In this document: positions 8,366 to 17,425 of the stretch, in pieces | Numbering within the stretch: position 1 is the first letter of the stretch | Layout of the letters: each line of letters begins with the position of its first letter | NCBI GenBank assembly: GCA_025462725.1 | Contig: JAOAPE010000008.1 | Span: forward strand, 310,001 to 374,000 | Length of the DNA: 64,000 nucleotides | Source of the DNA: Terriglobales bacterium | GTDB lineage: Bacteria > Acidobacteriota > Terriglobia > Terriglobales > Acidobacteriaceae | Direction of reading: 5' to 3' | Program-made: the position numbers and the translations under genes | Notes under the pieces: model-generated | Seen by the model: the letters and a program-made list of their open reading frames with translations, nothing else | What the model was told of the DNA's origin: nothing | Databases searched by the model: none

Positions 8366-9603
8366 TCCAACTCTTTGCCAAGTGTCTCAGGCAATTGCGT
8401 CGCGACAACCGCTGCCAGAAAGAATCCCGCAGCGCATAAATAGAAAGCGCCGCTAAGGCCGCTGTGATCTGCAACTCTGCCGATGATTGCCGGAGAGATT
8501 GAACTCAGCGTGCGTGCGCCGTTGTAGGTAAATCCCAAAGCCCGCGCCCGCACTCGCGTGGGAAAAATCTCACTGGCGATGATTCCGGAGCCCGAGAAAA
8601 ATCCCGTACCAAAAAACGCGACGAGCGTTCCAAGCACCATGATCGCCCACGGGGCGCGCGCGTTAGCATAAATGGGGACGAGAACGGCGGCGCATCCTGT
8701 ATACAGGATGAAAGATTTGCGGCGGCCAAATTTGTCGGCGACCCATCCGAAGCTGGCGTATCCCGGAAACATGCCCACCAAGTTGAGAACCAGAAGCAGC
8801 CGTGTGCTGTCCATCAGGTTGAAGCCGAGTCCGCCTTTTTCGATAGGCAATGACAAGTACGGCGGAAGCCAAGTGAACAAACCCCACCATGCGAACATCC
8901 CAAAGAAATTTAGCGCGAGTAGCGCGATGGTGTTCTTCAGAAATGGGCGGGAGAAAATCTCACTGAACTTCGCGGAAGGCGCTCCCGCGACCTGACTCCG
9001 TTGACGCGCCATCCACATTTCCGATTCCGGCACGCTACGGCGAATCCACAGGATGACGAACGCGGGAAGGATTCCAACGAAGAAGACGATGCGCCAATTA
9101 AACTCGCGTAAGAGCAATCCGGCGACGAGCGCGGCAGCGGCGTATCCCAACGCCCATGAGCTTTGAACGATTGAAATCGCTTTCGCGCGAAGGTGCGTTG
9201 GCCATGTTTCCGCGACGAGCGTTGCGCCGGTGTTCCATTCACCGCCCATCCCCAGCCCGAGAACGAATCGGAAGACCGCGAGCATGGTCACCGATGTTGC
9301 CAAACCGGATGCGAAGGAGCAGACGGAGTATGTTGCGATGCTCAACATCAGCGCCTTGGTGCGTCCGATGCGGTCAGCGATGAATCCGAACATCACGCCG
9401 CCAATCCCGGAAGCAAGCAGCGTGAGCGTGCCCAGAAGTCCGGCCGTCTGCTTGGTCATGTGCAGGTCGCGCATGATGTACGCGAGAACCAGCGCGTAGA
9501 GCATGACGTCAAAGGCGTCGAGCGCCCAGCCCATGGCGGCGGCAATCAGCGTTTTGCGCTGTGCAGATGTAATGCCTGCGAAGCCGGCCGTGGCGGTAGA
9601 CAT
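8362..9603 (-). CDS. MFS transporter, metabolite:H+ symporter type
   Basis: Inner-membrane permease of the major facilitator superfamily with 12 predicted helices, 413 residues from the chosen ATG at 9603. An upstream in-frame start at 9699 would run into ribF, so it was rejected. MFS signatures are GWALDAFDVMLYALV at the first helix, GFIADRIGRTKALM in the loop between helices 2 and 3, GLGMGGEWNTGATLVAE in helix 4-5, and the mirrored GWVADKFGRRKSF in the second half. The pattern is close to the AAHS/MHS groups that take up aromatic acids, dicarboxylates or sialic acid; the substrate is not readable. It lies 34 bases downstream of ribF. Confidence 0.85.
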   Translation of the reverse strand: MSTATAGFAGITSAQRKTLIAAAMGWALDAFDVMLYALVLAYIMRDLHMTKQTAGLLGTLTLLASGIGGVMFGFIADRIGRTKALMLSIATYSVCSFASGLATSVTMLAVFRFVLGLGMGGEWNTGATLVAETWPTHLRAKAISIVQSSWALGYAAAALVAGLLLREFNWRIVFFVGILPAFVILWIRRSVPESEMWMARQRSQVAGAPSAKFSEIFSRPFLKNTIALLALNFFGMFAWWGLFTWLPPYLSLPIEKGGLGFNLMDSTRLLLVLNLVGMFPGYASFGWVADKFGRRKSFILYTGCAAVLVPIYANARAPWAIMVLGTLVAFFGTGFFSGSGIIASEIFPTRVRARALGFTYNGARTLSSISPAIIGRVADHSGLSGAFYLCAAGFFLAAVVATQLPETLGKELD

Positions 9604-9637
9604 GGGATTGCGATTGTAGCGCAGACTTATGACGAAC

Positions 9638-10594
9638 TCAGGCGGGTTGCTTTGCAAGGGTCTGTTGCAGATGAAAGTATCTTCGGGCGCGGCGAACATC
9701 TTTTGCGATCTGTGCGCGCAACGCGTCCACGTCAGGCCACTTCATCTCCGGACGCAGCCATTTCAGGAATGCCAGTTCGACAGTGGTGTCGGCGGTGACA
9801 TCGATCTCGTAAAAATTCAGAAGATGCGTCTCGATGGCGAACGAGTCTTCGCCGAAAGTCGGGCGGTTGCCGACGTTGGTCACAGAGTCAAATACATGGC
9901 TGTCTATCTTCGCGCGAGTAATATAAACACCATTTGCGGGAACCATCTCGTCGTGTTGCGCGAGGTTGATAGTGGGGACAGTGTATTTGTGTCCGTAACC
10001 GCGACCGCGTCCGGGTGGTGCAGTGATGGTGAAGACGCGTCCAAGAAGATGCCTCGCTTTGCTGACCTCGCCTTCGCGAAGCAACTGGCGGATGTTGCTA
10101 CTGGAAACCGGCTGCCCCTGAATCACCATCTCCGGATAAATCTTCACGGTAAATCCAGCTTCGCGGCCAAACTCGCCGAGTTTTTCCACGTTGCCTTCAG
10201 CCTTGTGTCCGAAATGAAAGTTTGCGCCTTCGTGGACTTCGCGAGCGTGTAGGCGATTGCACAAGATCTGCTCGGCGAAATCGCGCGGCTTCGTAAGTGA
10301 CAGATCGCGGTCGAATGGAAGCACAAGTGTGGCATCGAGACCTGTTTCCGCAAGCAATCGCAATTTTTCTGTGAGCGGAGTCAGCAGTTTCGGAGTCTTG
10401 TCCGGTCGCAATATTCGCGTGGGATGCGGGTCGAACGTGACAGCCATCGACTTCGCGCCTAGCTCTTTGGCCCGCTGAACAATGTGCTCTAGGACGCTCC
10501 TATGAGCACAATGCACACCATCGAAGTTGCCGACGCTGAGAACAGTCGCGCCAAAGTCTTGGGGAACCTCGTCGAGATTGCGGAAGATCTGCAT
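9638..10594 (-). CDS. ribF: Bifunctional riboflavin kinase/FAD synthetase
   Basis: Makes FMN from riboflavin and then FAD, in the cytoplasm. The 318-residue length fits. The N-terminal adenylyltransferase domain has GNFDGVHCAHRSVL (the usual GxFDGxHxGH has Gly where Cys stands here) and TFDPHPTRIL, LLTPLTEKLRLL. VSSSNIRQLLREGEV closes that domain. The C-terminal flavokinase domain begins at GRVFTITAPPGRGRGYGHKY and includes PTINLAQ and NGVYIT, with FLKWLRPEMKW near the end. It lies 2 bases from the upstream metallo-hydrolase gene, so they are one operon. Confidence 0.94.
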   Translation of the reverse strand: MQIFRNLDEVPQDFGATVLSVGNFDGVHCAHRSVLEHIVQRAKELGAKSMAVTFDPHPTRILRPDKTPKLLTPLTEKLRLLAETGLDATLVLPFDRDLSLTKPRDFAEQILCNRLHAREVHEGANFHFGHKAEGNVEKLGEFGREAGFTVKIYPEMVIQGQPVSSSNIRQLLREGEVSKARHLLGRVFTITAPPGRGRGYGHKYTVPTINLAQHDEMVPANGVYITRAKIDSHVFDSVTNVGNRPTFGEDSFAIETHLLNFYEIDVTADTTVELAFLKWLRPEMKWPDVDALRAQIAKDVRRARRYFHLQQTLAKQPA

Positions 10595-10596
10595 GA

Positions 10597-11367
10597 CTAG
10601 ATCTCAAACTCCAGTTGCAGACCATCGTGCGCCAGCCGAACGTTTTCAGGCAGAGCGGCATTCGTGCTCTCATGCGGCAAGTCGTGCGAGATGTGCGTGA
10701 AGAAAGTTTGCTTCGGCTGCAAACGCTCCACAATCTTCAGCGATTGCTCCACGGATGAATGCGTAGGATGCGGCTTGTGACGCAGAGCATCTAGAAAGAG
10801 AATGTCGAGATTTTGCAATTTCTCTAGCGATGCTTCCGGGATCTCGCTGAAGTCGGTGAGGTACGCGGCGGAGCCAAATCGGAAGCCGTCAATCTCAGTG
10901 TCACCATGGATTACTTTGACTGCATCGAACCGCGCGCCAAAAAGGTCAACGCCGTTGTTCAGGTCATTGAGTTCGACGCGGGCGAGACTGCCGTATTTGT
11001 AGTCGGCGTCGAAAATGTATTTGAAGATTGACTTCAACATGCGCCCTGTTTGCTCGCCGGCGTAGAGCGGGACTTTAGACTCGTGCCGAAAACTCACAGG
11101 CCGAAGATCATCGAGACCCAGAATGTGGTCTGCGTGAGCGTGCGTGTAAAGCACAGCGTCAAGATGATGGATCTTCTCGCGGATGGCCTGCTGTCGAAAG
11201 TCTGGAGTTGTATCAATGAGAACATTGCGTCCGGCGTACTGGACGAGCACAGAGGGCCGGGTGCGTCGATCGCGGGCGTCTTCTGAGGTGCAGACGGTGC
11301 AACTGCATCCAATGGTGGGCACTCCCATAGAAGTGCCGCTGCCCAAGACTGTGAGTTTAGCTCTCAA
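10597..11367 (-). CDS. Metallo-beta-lactamase-fold hydrolase, PhnP-like
   Basis: 256-residue metal hydrolase of the RNase Z/PhnP branch. LGSGTSMGVPTIGC starts the fold, the Cys21-Cys23-Cys26 cluster (GCSCTVC) resembles the structural zinc site of PhnP, and THAHADH at residues 75-81 is the catalytic metal site. Further ligands appear in VIHGDTE, YLTDFSE, LDALRH and FFTHISHDL. PhnP hydrolyses cyclic phosphodiesters such as ribose cyclic phosphate; no phn genes are in the window, so the substrate here is open. It abuts the DUF1844 gene with no gap and precedes ribF by 2 bases. Confidence 0.85.
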   Translation of the reverse strand: MRAKLTVLGSGTSMGVPTIGCSCTVCTSEDARDRRTRPSVLVQYAGRNVLIDTTPDFRQQAIREKIHHLDAVLYTHAHADHILGLDDLRPVSFRHESKVPLYAGEQTGRMLKSIFKYIFDADYKYGSLARVELNDLNNGVDLFGARFDAVKVIHGDTEIDGFRFGSAAYLTDFSEIPEASLEKLQNLDILFLDALRHKPHPTHSSVEQSLKIVERLQPKQTFFTHISHDLPHESTNAALPENVRLAHDGLQLEFEI

Positions 11368-11979
11368 TTATTTCTTTGTGCTCGCGCCGGATTCGGGAGC
11401 GCCCGGAGCCGGAGGACGCGTCAACATGTTCGTGATCTCAAGGAATGCCATGCGCAACTCAAATAGCACGTTCTGCAACATGTGGGACTCGCGTTCGGTG
11501 AGATTACCCTTCGTCTTGTCGCCGAGCAGCGCGATGGTGTCGATGGTCTGCCGCGCGCTGATCACGTCGGGACGAGGCGGAGTGTTTTCATCCTCGCGAA
11601 TCATTCCGAGCTGTGCCATAGCCTGCATGTAGAGCGAGACAATGAGCCGCTCGAAAGTGATCTCCATGTCTTTAGGACGCTGCGCTCCGGCTTCGTCGAG
11701 CAGGGAGTCGATCTTCCTTCCGGCAGCCTGGTACTCCTGATTTTGGGCATGCTGGTCTGCCTGTGAAGGTGGTGCTGGCATCTCTTCGCGAGCAGGAGCC
11801 TCTGGTTCTTGCCTCGCGCCTTGTTCTGGAGAACTGGGCTCTTTTTGCGCTGCTGGCGCTTCGGGCGCGGCAGTCTCGGGCGGCGCGCTTTCCGGTGGAG
11901 CATTCGGTCGCAACTCGCCTTCCGATGTAAATTTTCGCCGATCGGCGACTACGAATTCTTCCTGTTCTCTCTTTGCCAT
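11368..11979 (-). CDS. DUF1844 family protein
   Basis: 203 residues from the ATG at 11979, which has AGGAAGG upstream at good spacing; a longer frame from 12066 would overlap ygfZ and was rejected. The first half is charged, Pro/Ala/Glu-rich and probably disordered. The second half (from about residue 105) holds the DUF1844 helices: ERLIVSLYMQAMAQLG, ARQTIDTIALLGDKTKGN, LTERESHMLQNVLFELR and AFLEITNML. DUF1844 proteins are common in Acidobacteriota and Deltaproteobacteria and have no established function. It is the second gene of a ygfZ-DUF1844-phosphodiesterase-ribF run. Confidence 0.85.
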   Translation of the reverse strand: MAKREQEEFVVADRRKFTSEGELRPNAPPESAPPETAAPEAPAAQKEPSSPEQGARQEPEAPAREEMPAPPSQADQHAQNQEYQAAGRKIDSLLDEAGAQRPKDMEITFERLIVSLYMQAMAQLGMIREDENTPPRPDVISARQTIDTIALLGDKTKGNLTERESHMLQNVLFELRMAFLEITNMLTRPPAPGAPESGASTKK

Positions 11980-11995
11980 GACAAACCTTCCTAAC

Positions 11996-13069
11996 TCAGA
12001 ACTTGAATGGTAATGACGCGATGGTTCCGGTTGTTCCTGCAACACTAACTTGTGTTCCCGGGCCACCTGCTTCGCGGCGGATATATCCCAATGCTAGGGT
12101 TCTCTCACCCGATTTCAATGGAACGGTTGCGACGCTGGTGAGCTCGCCCATTTCTTTTTCTTTGGCGATGACCTTCGAACCGCGTTCAGCGTTGGCATCC
12201 AAAATAAAACCTGTAAATGCGCGATGCACATTTCCGCGCGAGCGGATACGCTCAACGATCTCTTGTCCGATGTAACAACCCTTCGTGAAGTTCAGCGCAT
12301 GCTTCTGTTCGGTCTCTTGCGGCAGATCGCGGTCGCGAATGTCCGTACCGTATTTCGGGACGCCAGCAAGCACGCGAAATTTCTCGAGCGCGTCGGTACC
12401 GGTGGGGATTGCTCCGGCTGAAACGAGCGCGTCCCAAAGTGCAGGTGCGATCTCAGGAGCTAGCGAAATCTCGAATGTTAGATATTCATCGCTGACCATC
12501 CGAGTGACCGAGATCGGATTACCATTCCAACTCACATCGCAAAGCAGAAGAGGATCAGCGCAGTTCGGCTCAATGCCAATCGCTTTCAAAACTTCCGCCG
12601 ACTTTGGGCCTTGCACACCGATGGAAGTGATCTTCTCGCTGGCGTCTGATAGCTCGACATCATCCATGATGATGAAGTGATCGAGAGTCTTACTGAGGTG
12701 TTCGACCTGCGAGCGTTCCGTGTCGAGCAGGATCTGTTCGCCGCGATTGTAGGCGTACATATCACCCTGGATGCGGCCTTGCGCATTCAGCAAGAAATTG
12801 TAATTACCGCAATTCAGCGGTAGATCTTTGATGTTGTTCGTGACCATGCCGTTGAGCCATCGCGCGCGGTCGTCGCCGGTCACGCTGATCTTGCCACGCC
12901 ATCCCAGGTCATAGACTCCGCATGTTTCGGTGATTGCGGCGAACTCTGCATTGGTGCCCCGCAGGAAGTGCGCAGCCGTTTCCGCGCCGGAGTATTCGGC
13001 AAGAGCGGCGCCGCTGTTCGCGAGCTTGTCAGCCAAAGCGGTCTTCGTATTTGTGCCGGCTACGGTCAT
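11996..13069 (-). CDS. ygfZ: YgfZ/GcvT-like folate-binding protein
   Basis: 357-residue tetrahydrofolate-binding protein of the YgfZ/IBA57 family, which assists maturation or repair of some Fe-S enzymes such as the tRNA thiomethylase MiaB. The diagnostic motif KGCYIGQE, with its conserved Cys, is present, followed by ERIRSRGNVHR. The N-terminal region has the GcvT-like segment VYDLGWRGKISVTGDDRARW. It is distinguished from glycine cleavage T-protein by the KGCYxGQE motif and shorter length. It heads a minus-strand operon running to ribF and is divergent from the dehydrogenase gene at 13172. Confidence 0.88.
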   Translation of the reverse strand: MTVAGTNTKTALADKLANSGAALAEYSGAETAAHFLRGTNAEFAAITETCGVYDLGWRGKISVTGDDRARWLNGMVTNNIKDLPLNCGNYNFLLNAQGRIQGDMYAYNRGEQILLDTERSQVEHLSKTLDHFIIMDDVELSDASEKITSIGVQGPKSAEVLKAIGIEPNCADPLLLCDVSWNGNPISVTRMVSDEYLTFEISLAPEIAPALWDALVSAGAIPTGTDALEKFRVLAGVPKYGTDIRDRDLPQETEQKHALNFTKGCYIGQEIVERIRSRGNVHRAFTGFILDANAERGSKVIAKEKEMGELTSVATVPLKSGERTLALGYIRREAGGPGTQVSVAGTTGTIASLPFKF

Positions 13070-13171
13070 ATCTGCAACATTTGATTATAGCCAATTAGGA
13101 TGAGCGCCTTGTGCTCGTGGATTCATCGCCGCGCTGCGATTTCAGCTTTTCTGGTATTTTGGAAGCCTGCT

Positions 13172-14224
13172 ATGAAGAAGAGAATCGCAGTTGTCCCCGG
13201 CGACGGGATCGGCAAAGAAGTCATTCCAGCGGCATTGTCAGTGGTCCGCGCAACCGGCGCGGAGAAATCCATCGAGTTCACCGAATTCGATTGGTCCGCC
13301 GACCGTTATCTAAAGGACGGCACCACCATTCCTGCAGACGGATTTGCCATGCTCGAGCGCGACTTCGACGCCGTCTTTGTCGGTGCACTTGGCGATCCAC
13401 GCGTTCCCACGAACATCCATGCCAAAGAAATCCTTTTGGGCATGCGTTTCAAAATGGACCTTTATGCGAATTTGCGTCCTGTGAAACTGCTGGATGAGTC
13501 GCTTTGTCCGCTGAAGAACGTGAAGCCCGCAGATGTGGACTTCGTGGTAGTCAGAGAAAACACGGAAGGCCCGTATGTGGATTCAGGCGGCGTGCTCAAG
13601 CAGGGAACTGCCGACGAAATCGCAACGCAGGAAGATTTCAATACGCGCAAGGGTGTGGAGCGTGTGATCCGATTCGCATTCGACTACGCGCGCCAGCACG
13701 GACGCAAGAAAGTGCTGATGTCAGACAAGTCCAACGTGATGACTTTTGCCGGCGGACTCTGGCAACGGGTTTTCAAGCTTGTAGCTGCGGAATTCCCTGA
13801 GATTCAAAGTTCGCACATGTACGTGGACGCGCTTTGCATGCACATGGTGCGCGATCCCAAACAGTTTGACGTTATCGTCACTAACAACATGTTTGGCGAC
13901 ATCATTACAGACCTCGCTGCAGCCCTCCAGGGTGGATTGGGCATGGCCGCCAGCGGAAATATCCATCCCGGCAAGACGTCAATGTTTGAGCCTGTGCACG
14001 GTTCCGCGCCGCCATTCGCGGGGAAGAACATCGCGAATCCAATAGGCTCCATACTCACTGCGGCGATGATGCTGGAGCATCTCGGTCTCACTGGTGAATC
14101 AGAAAAGATTAACGCAGCTGTCCTCTCAGCTGTTCAGCAGAAGAAAACCACGCAGGATGTGGGCGGGAATTCTGGCACGAAGGAATGTGCGGCGTGGATA
14201 GCTGAAGCAGTTGCGACGAACTAG
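13172..14224 (+). CDS. Isocitrate/isopropylmalate dehydrogenase family protein (probably LeuB)
   Basis: 350-residue NAD(P)-dependent beta-decarboxylating dehydrogenase. The ATG at 13172 with GGAAG 7 bases upstream is preferred over an in-frame ATG at 13100, because MKKRIAVVPGDGIGKEV is the canonical start. Motifs are PGDGIGKEVIP, LGMRFKMDLYANLRPVK, VVRENTEGPY, metal-binding DIITDLAAALQGGLGMA, and MFEPVHGSAP. Likely reaction: 3-isopropylmalate to 2-oxoisocaproate in leucine synthesis. Tartrate or homoisocitrate dehydrogenase remain possible, since the substrate-specifying helix is ambiguous and no other leu gene is adjacent. The stop shares a CTAG with the smpB stop. Confidence 0.82.
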   Translation: MKKRIAVVPGDGIGKEVIPAALSVVRATGAEKSIEFTEFDWSADRYLKDGTTIPADGFAMLERDFDAVFVGALGDPRVPTNIHAKEILLGMRFKMDLYANLRPVKLLDESLCPLKNVKPADVDFVVVRENTEGPYVDSGGVLKQGTADEIATQEDFNTRKGVERVIRFAFDYARQHGRKKVLMSDKSNVMTFAGGLWQRVFKLVAAEFPEIQSSHMYVDALCMHMVRDPKQFDVIVTNNMFGDIITDLAAALQGGLGMAASGNIHPGKTSMFEPVHGSAPPFAGKNIANPIGSILTAAMMLEHLGLTGESEKINAAVLSAVQQKKTTQDVGGNSGTKECAAWIAEAVATN

Positions 14225-14751
14225 GTCCGAGCTTTCCGTTCGCGGATAGCCGTCCGTGCTTCTTTTTCATCTGTGCGACGACGCTCGGTCTCGCGCTTGT
14301 CCCAGTGTTGTTTGCCTTTGGCCAAGGCGAGCTCACATTTCACTCGGCCGCTCTTGAAGTACATTCGAGTGGGAATCAGCGTAAAGCCCTTTTGTTGAAG
14401 TTTTCCCGTCAATTTGCGGATTTCCTCTTTTTTGACCAGCAATTTCCGCGTTCGCGTGGGTTCGTGGTTGTAAATATTGCCATGTTCATATGGGCCAATA
14501 TGAGCGTTGAGCAACCAGAGCTCACCATCCTTAATCAATCCATAGGCATCTTTGAGGTTTGCGAGCCCGTGCCGGACGGACTTTACTTCTGTCCCGCGCA
14601 ACTGGACGCCGGCTTCGAAATTGTCAGACAGGAAATAATTGTGGCTGGCGACCCGATTGATCGTAGCGTCGCGTTCACCCGAAGCGACTGGGTCTCGCTT
14701 GGGGTTTTTCGGCTTTTCGGGTTTTGTCTGTTGCAACTGTTGGCGGGCCAT
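14221..14751 (-). CDS. smpB: SsrA-binding protein SmpB
   Basis: Binds tmRNA and brings it to stalled ribosomes for trans-translation. Of 176 residues, the core matches SmpB: NYFLSDNFEAGVQLRGTEVKS, LWLLNAHIGPYEHG, RKLLVKKEEIRKL, and the basic tail KGKQHWDKRETERRR that folds into the ribosome. There is a 25-residue Lys/Pro-rich N-terminal extension (QQTKPEKPKNPKRDP) beyond the usual start. No tmRNA gene is visible in the window. The 3' end overlaps the convergent dehydrogenase by 4 bases. Confidence 0.95.
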   Translation of the reverse strand: MARQQLQQTKPEKPKNPKRDPVASGERDATINRVASHNYFLSDNFEAGVQLRGTEVKSVRHGLANLKDAYGLIKDGELWLLNAHIGPYEHGNIYNHEPTRTRKLLVKKEEIRKLTGKLQQKGFTLIPTRMYFKSGRVKCELALAKGKQHWDKRETERRRTDEKEARTAIRERKART

Positions 14752-14859
14752 GCGACTTATTCGAGTTGTGCTTGCTCACGGAAGAGCATCGAGCAACGTC
14801 AAAACGCTAATCTAACACACGCATCGTATTGGTAATGTTCTACTTGGCAAGTTTGGTGC

Positions 14860-14868
14860 TGTTATAAT
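14860..14868 (+). promoter_or_regulatory. Extended -10 promoter for secretin operon
   Basis: TGT-TATAAT at 14860-14868 is a consensus -10 hexamer with an extended TGn element. A TTGGCA lies at 14844-14849, but its 13-base spacing is too short for a standard -35, so the extended -10 probably carries recognition. It leaves a leader of about 125 bases before the secretin start. Confidence 0.55.
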
Positions 14869-15001
14869 CGCGATTCAGCAGTACTGGAATGTGAAGCCCG
14901 CAACCAAGTGTACGGTGGGGTGTTTAAGAGACTGTTACATGTCCTTCTTGGTACTTCCAAGAGGCCTCAAAGTTTCTCAAAAAATTCCGTAAGGAGTGCA
15001 A

Positions 15002-17398
15002 TTGAGACAGTTCCCCCGAATTGCCTGGCTACTGCTGGTGATAGTCCTTGTGATCACGGCAACAGCCGAGTCCCCGAGATCCCTATACAACAAAGGTCAG
15101 CAAGCTGAAGCGCGACAGGACTACATCACCGCGTTCGAAGCCTACAGGCAGGCTTACGACCAAAAGCCCACTGAGTTGAAGTACCGTATCGCTTTCCAGC
15201 GAACCCGATTCCTGGCCTCTGCAGCACATGTAAACAAAGGTCAGGAATTGCGTGAACAGGGCAAGTTAGACGAGGCCTTGGCTGAGTTTGAATACGCCAC
15301 GAAAGTAGATCCCTCGAGCTTTATAGCGGTGCAGGAAATGCGTCGCACCAAGACGTTGATTGACTCTAAGAGCGGGACACAACCTGCACCACCGCCGTCG
15401 CCTTCTCCAATAAGTAGAAGGCTTGAGGAAGCGGCCGGCCCGGCGGAATTAGCTCCGGTCTCGAATCAACCCGTAACGCTGGAAATTTCCAATGACAGCA
15501 AATTCGTTTACGAGACCTTGGGCAAACTCGCTGGCGTTAACGTCTTGTTTGATCCGGATTACACCCCTCGCCGAGTAACGCTCAAGCTCAATGGAGTTTC
15601 TCTTCAAGAGGCGCTGGACATCCTCGCATTTCACTCCAACACTTTTTGGCGCCCAATTACGCCGAACACGATTTTTGTAGCCGCGAACACACCGGCAAAG
15701 CGGAAAGAGTTGGAACAGCAGGTTCTTAAGACGTTCTATCTCACCAACGTCTCAGCCGCCACAGATTTGCAGGACATCACCAGCGCACTCCGCGGCATTC
15801 TGGAGATGCAAAAGATCCAGCAAGTGAATTCCCAGAACGCCATCATCGTGCGCGGTACGCCAGATCAGGTGGCGTTGGCGGAAAAGATTATTGGGGACAT
15901 TGATAAGGCGAAACCTGAAGTGATCGTGGAAGTTGCAGTATTGCAGGTACGTCGCGACAAAATGCGCGATTTGGGCATCAAGCCTCCGGCGAGCGCGACA
16001 GTGACTCTAACCGGACCAACCACCACGACTACGACGCCGAGTACCACTCCCGGCGCTACACCCACAACCACTCCCACAGGCAATCTCACGCTCAACAATT
16101 TCCCGAATCTTAAGGCAACTGACTTTGCAGTAACGATTCCCAGCGCAACTGCCAATTTTCTCTACAATGACAGCGACACAAAGCTTATACAGAACCCGCA
16201 GATTCGGGCCACTGACGGGATAAAAGCTTCGCTAAAGATCGGTGATCGCGTGCCCATCGCGACAGGTTCGATCGGCAACCCCATTGGAGGCGGCTTCAAC
16301 GCGTCGGCTGGACTAGTCAATACTCAGTTTCAATACATCGATGTGGGCGTGAACATAGACATTACACCGCGTGTTTTTCAGGGCCGGGAAATAGGCCTGA
16401 AACTGGTCCTCGATATTTCGTCCGTTACGGGCAGCAGCAATATCGGTGGGATCACTCAGCCCATCATCAGCCAACGCAAGAGCGAGCAGGATATCCGCCT
16501 GAAGGAAGGCGAGATCAACTTGCTGGGCGGTATCTTCGAGCAGACGGACACGAAATCGATCAGCGGTATTCCCGGGCTTGCCCAGCTACCATTTCTGAAA
16601 TACTTTTTTTCGTCCGAGCACAAGGAGAAGATCGACAGTGAGATCATCTTCATCCTCATCCCACACATCGTTCGCGGACAAGATTACAGCGAACTGAATC
16701 ACCGCGCGATTGATGTTGGAACAGGCAACGGAATCGACCTGCGTCGTGTTTCAAGACCTTCGTCGAATACTCCGGCAACTTCAGCGCCGCAGACTCCGGT
16801 TCCGCTTTCGCAGCGCCCGCCTGCTCCGGCAGCACAACCGCCAGCCCAGCCTGCTACACAGAGCACCCCACAAACTACGGGGCAGACGTCAGGTCAATCT
16901 CCGAACCAGATTGCTTCCGCAGCGACCGAAGCACCGCCGGCAAACGGTGCAGCGGCCGCTGCCAACGCAAACACGCCGTCTAACGCGGTTACGCCGATGA
17001 GTTTGCGGTTTGATCCGCCAAGCATTGCGCCGAACGCGGGTTCCACGTTCACGATGAACGTGATGATGGCGGGTGGCAAGGACATCTACTCCGCACCCAT
17101 GCAGATCATCTACGATCCGAATCTGCTGCAATTGGTCAACGTATCGAACGGAGACTTCCTCTCTCGCGACGGACAGGCCGTCGCGCTGGTGCATCGAGAA
17201 GATTTAGGAACGATCCAAGCGAATGCGACACGTCCACCCGGTTCCGGTGGCGTAAGCGGAGACGGCATCCTCTACGCGCTGACCTTCCAGGCAAAAGCCA
17301 AAGGGCAAGCGAACGTGAGTATCCGCGCAAACGTGAAGAACAGCGCCATGCAGACTGTGCCGGCGGCTGTCTCCTCCGGAGTGATCACCATTAAATGA
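15002..17398 (+). CDS. Secretin (PilQ/GspD family) with N-terminal TPR and C-terminal cohesin domain
   Basis: Outer-membrane channel of a type II secretion or type IV pilus-like machine, about 798 residues. The TTG at 15002 is chosen because AAGGAG (14991-14996) sits 5 bases before it; the alternative GTG at 14996 overlaps that site. Order of parts: signal peptide (WLLLVIVLVITATA), TPR-like repeats (about 25-115), Pro-rich linker, STN-like domain (PVTLEISNDSKFVYETLGKL, about 155-225), N-domain (about 240-305), secretin pore (KLIQNPQIRATDG to EIIFILIPHIVRG, about 385-580), Gln/Pro/Ala-rich linker, then a cohesin-type beta domain (RFDPPSIAPNAGSTFTM to the C-terminus). Two pseudopilin genes follow. 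Confidence 0.9.
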   Translation: MRQFPRIAWLLLVIVLVITATAESPRSLYNKGQQAEARQDYITAFEAYRQAYDQKPTELKYRIAFQRTRFLASAAHVNKGQELREQGKLDEALAEFEYATKVDPSSFIAVQEMRRTKTLIDSKSGTQPAPPPSPSPISRRLEEAAGPAELAPVSNQPVTLEISNDSKFVYETLGKLAGVNVLFDPDYTPRRVTLKLNGVSLQEALDILAFHSNTFWRPITPNTIFVAANTPAKRKELEQQVLKTFYLTNVSAATDLQDITSALRGILEMQKIQQVNSQNAIIVRGTPDQVALAEKIIGDIDKAKPEVIVEVAVLQVRRDKMRDLGIKPPASATVTLTGPTTTTTTPSTTPGATPTTTPTGNLTLNNFPNLKATDFAVTIPSATANFLYNDSDTKLIQNPQIRATDGIKASLKIGDRVPIATGSIGNPIGGGFNASAGLVNTQFQYIDVGVNIDITPRVFQGREIGLKLVLDISSVTGSSNIGGITQPIISQRKSEQDIRLKEGEINLLGGIFEQTDTKSISGIPGLAQLPFLKYFFSSEHKEKIDSEIIFILIPHIVRGQDYSELNHRAIDVGTGNGIDLRRVSRPSSNTPATSAPQTPVPLSQRPPAPAAQPPAQPATQSTPQTTGQTSGQSPNQIASAATEAPPANGAAAAANANTPSNAVTPMSLRFDPPSIAPNAGSTFTMNVMMAGGKDIYSAPMQIIYDPNLLQLVNVSNGDFLSRDGQAVALVHREDLGTIQANATRPPGSGGVSGDGILYALTFQAKAKGQANVSIRANVKNSAMQTVPAAVSSGVITIK

Positions 17399-17425
17399 GA
17401 GTTGTTCGTTGAGTAAAATGAAGTA

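Noticed and set aside
14844-14868. A standard -35/-10 pair (TTGGCA with TATAAT)
   Set aside because: The spacer is only 13 bases. The extended -10 alone is the better reading.
14752-15001. A tmRNA gene close to smpB
   Set aside because: No GGGGCTGATTCTGG-like start or tag-reading frame was found in this gap or elsewhere in the window.
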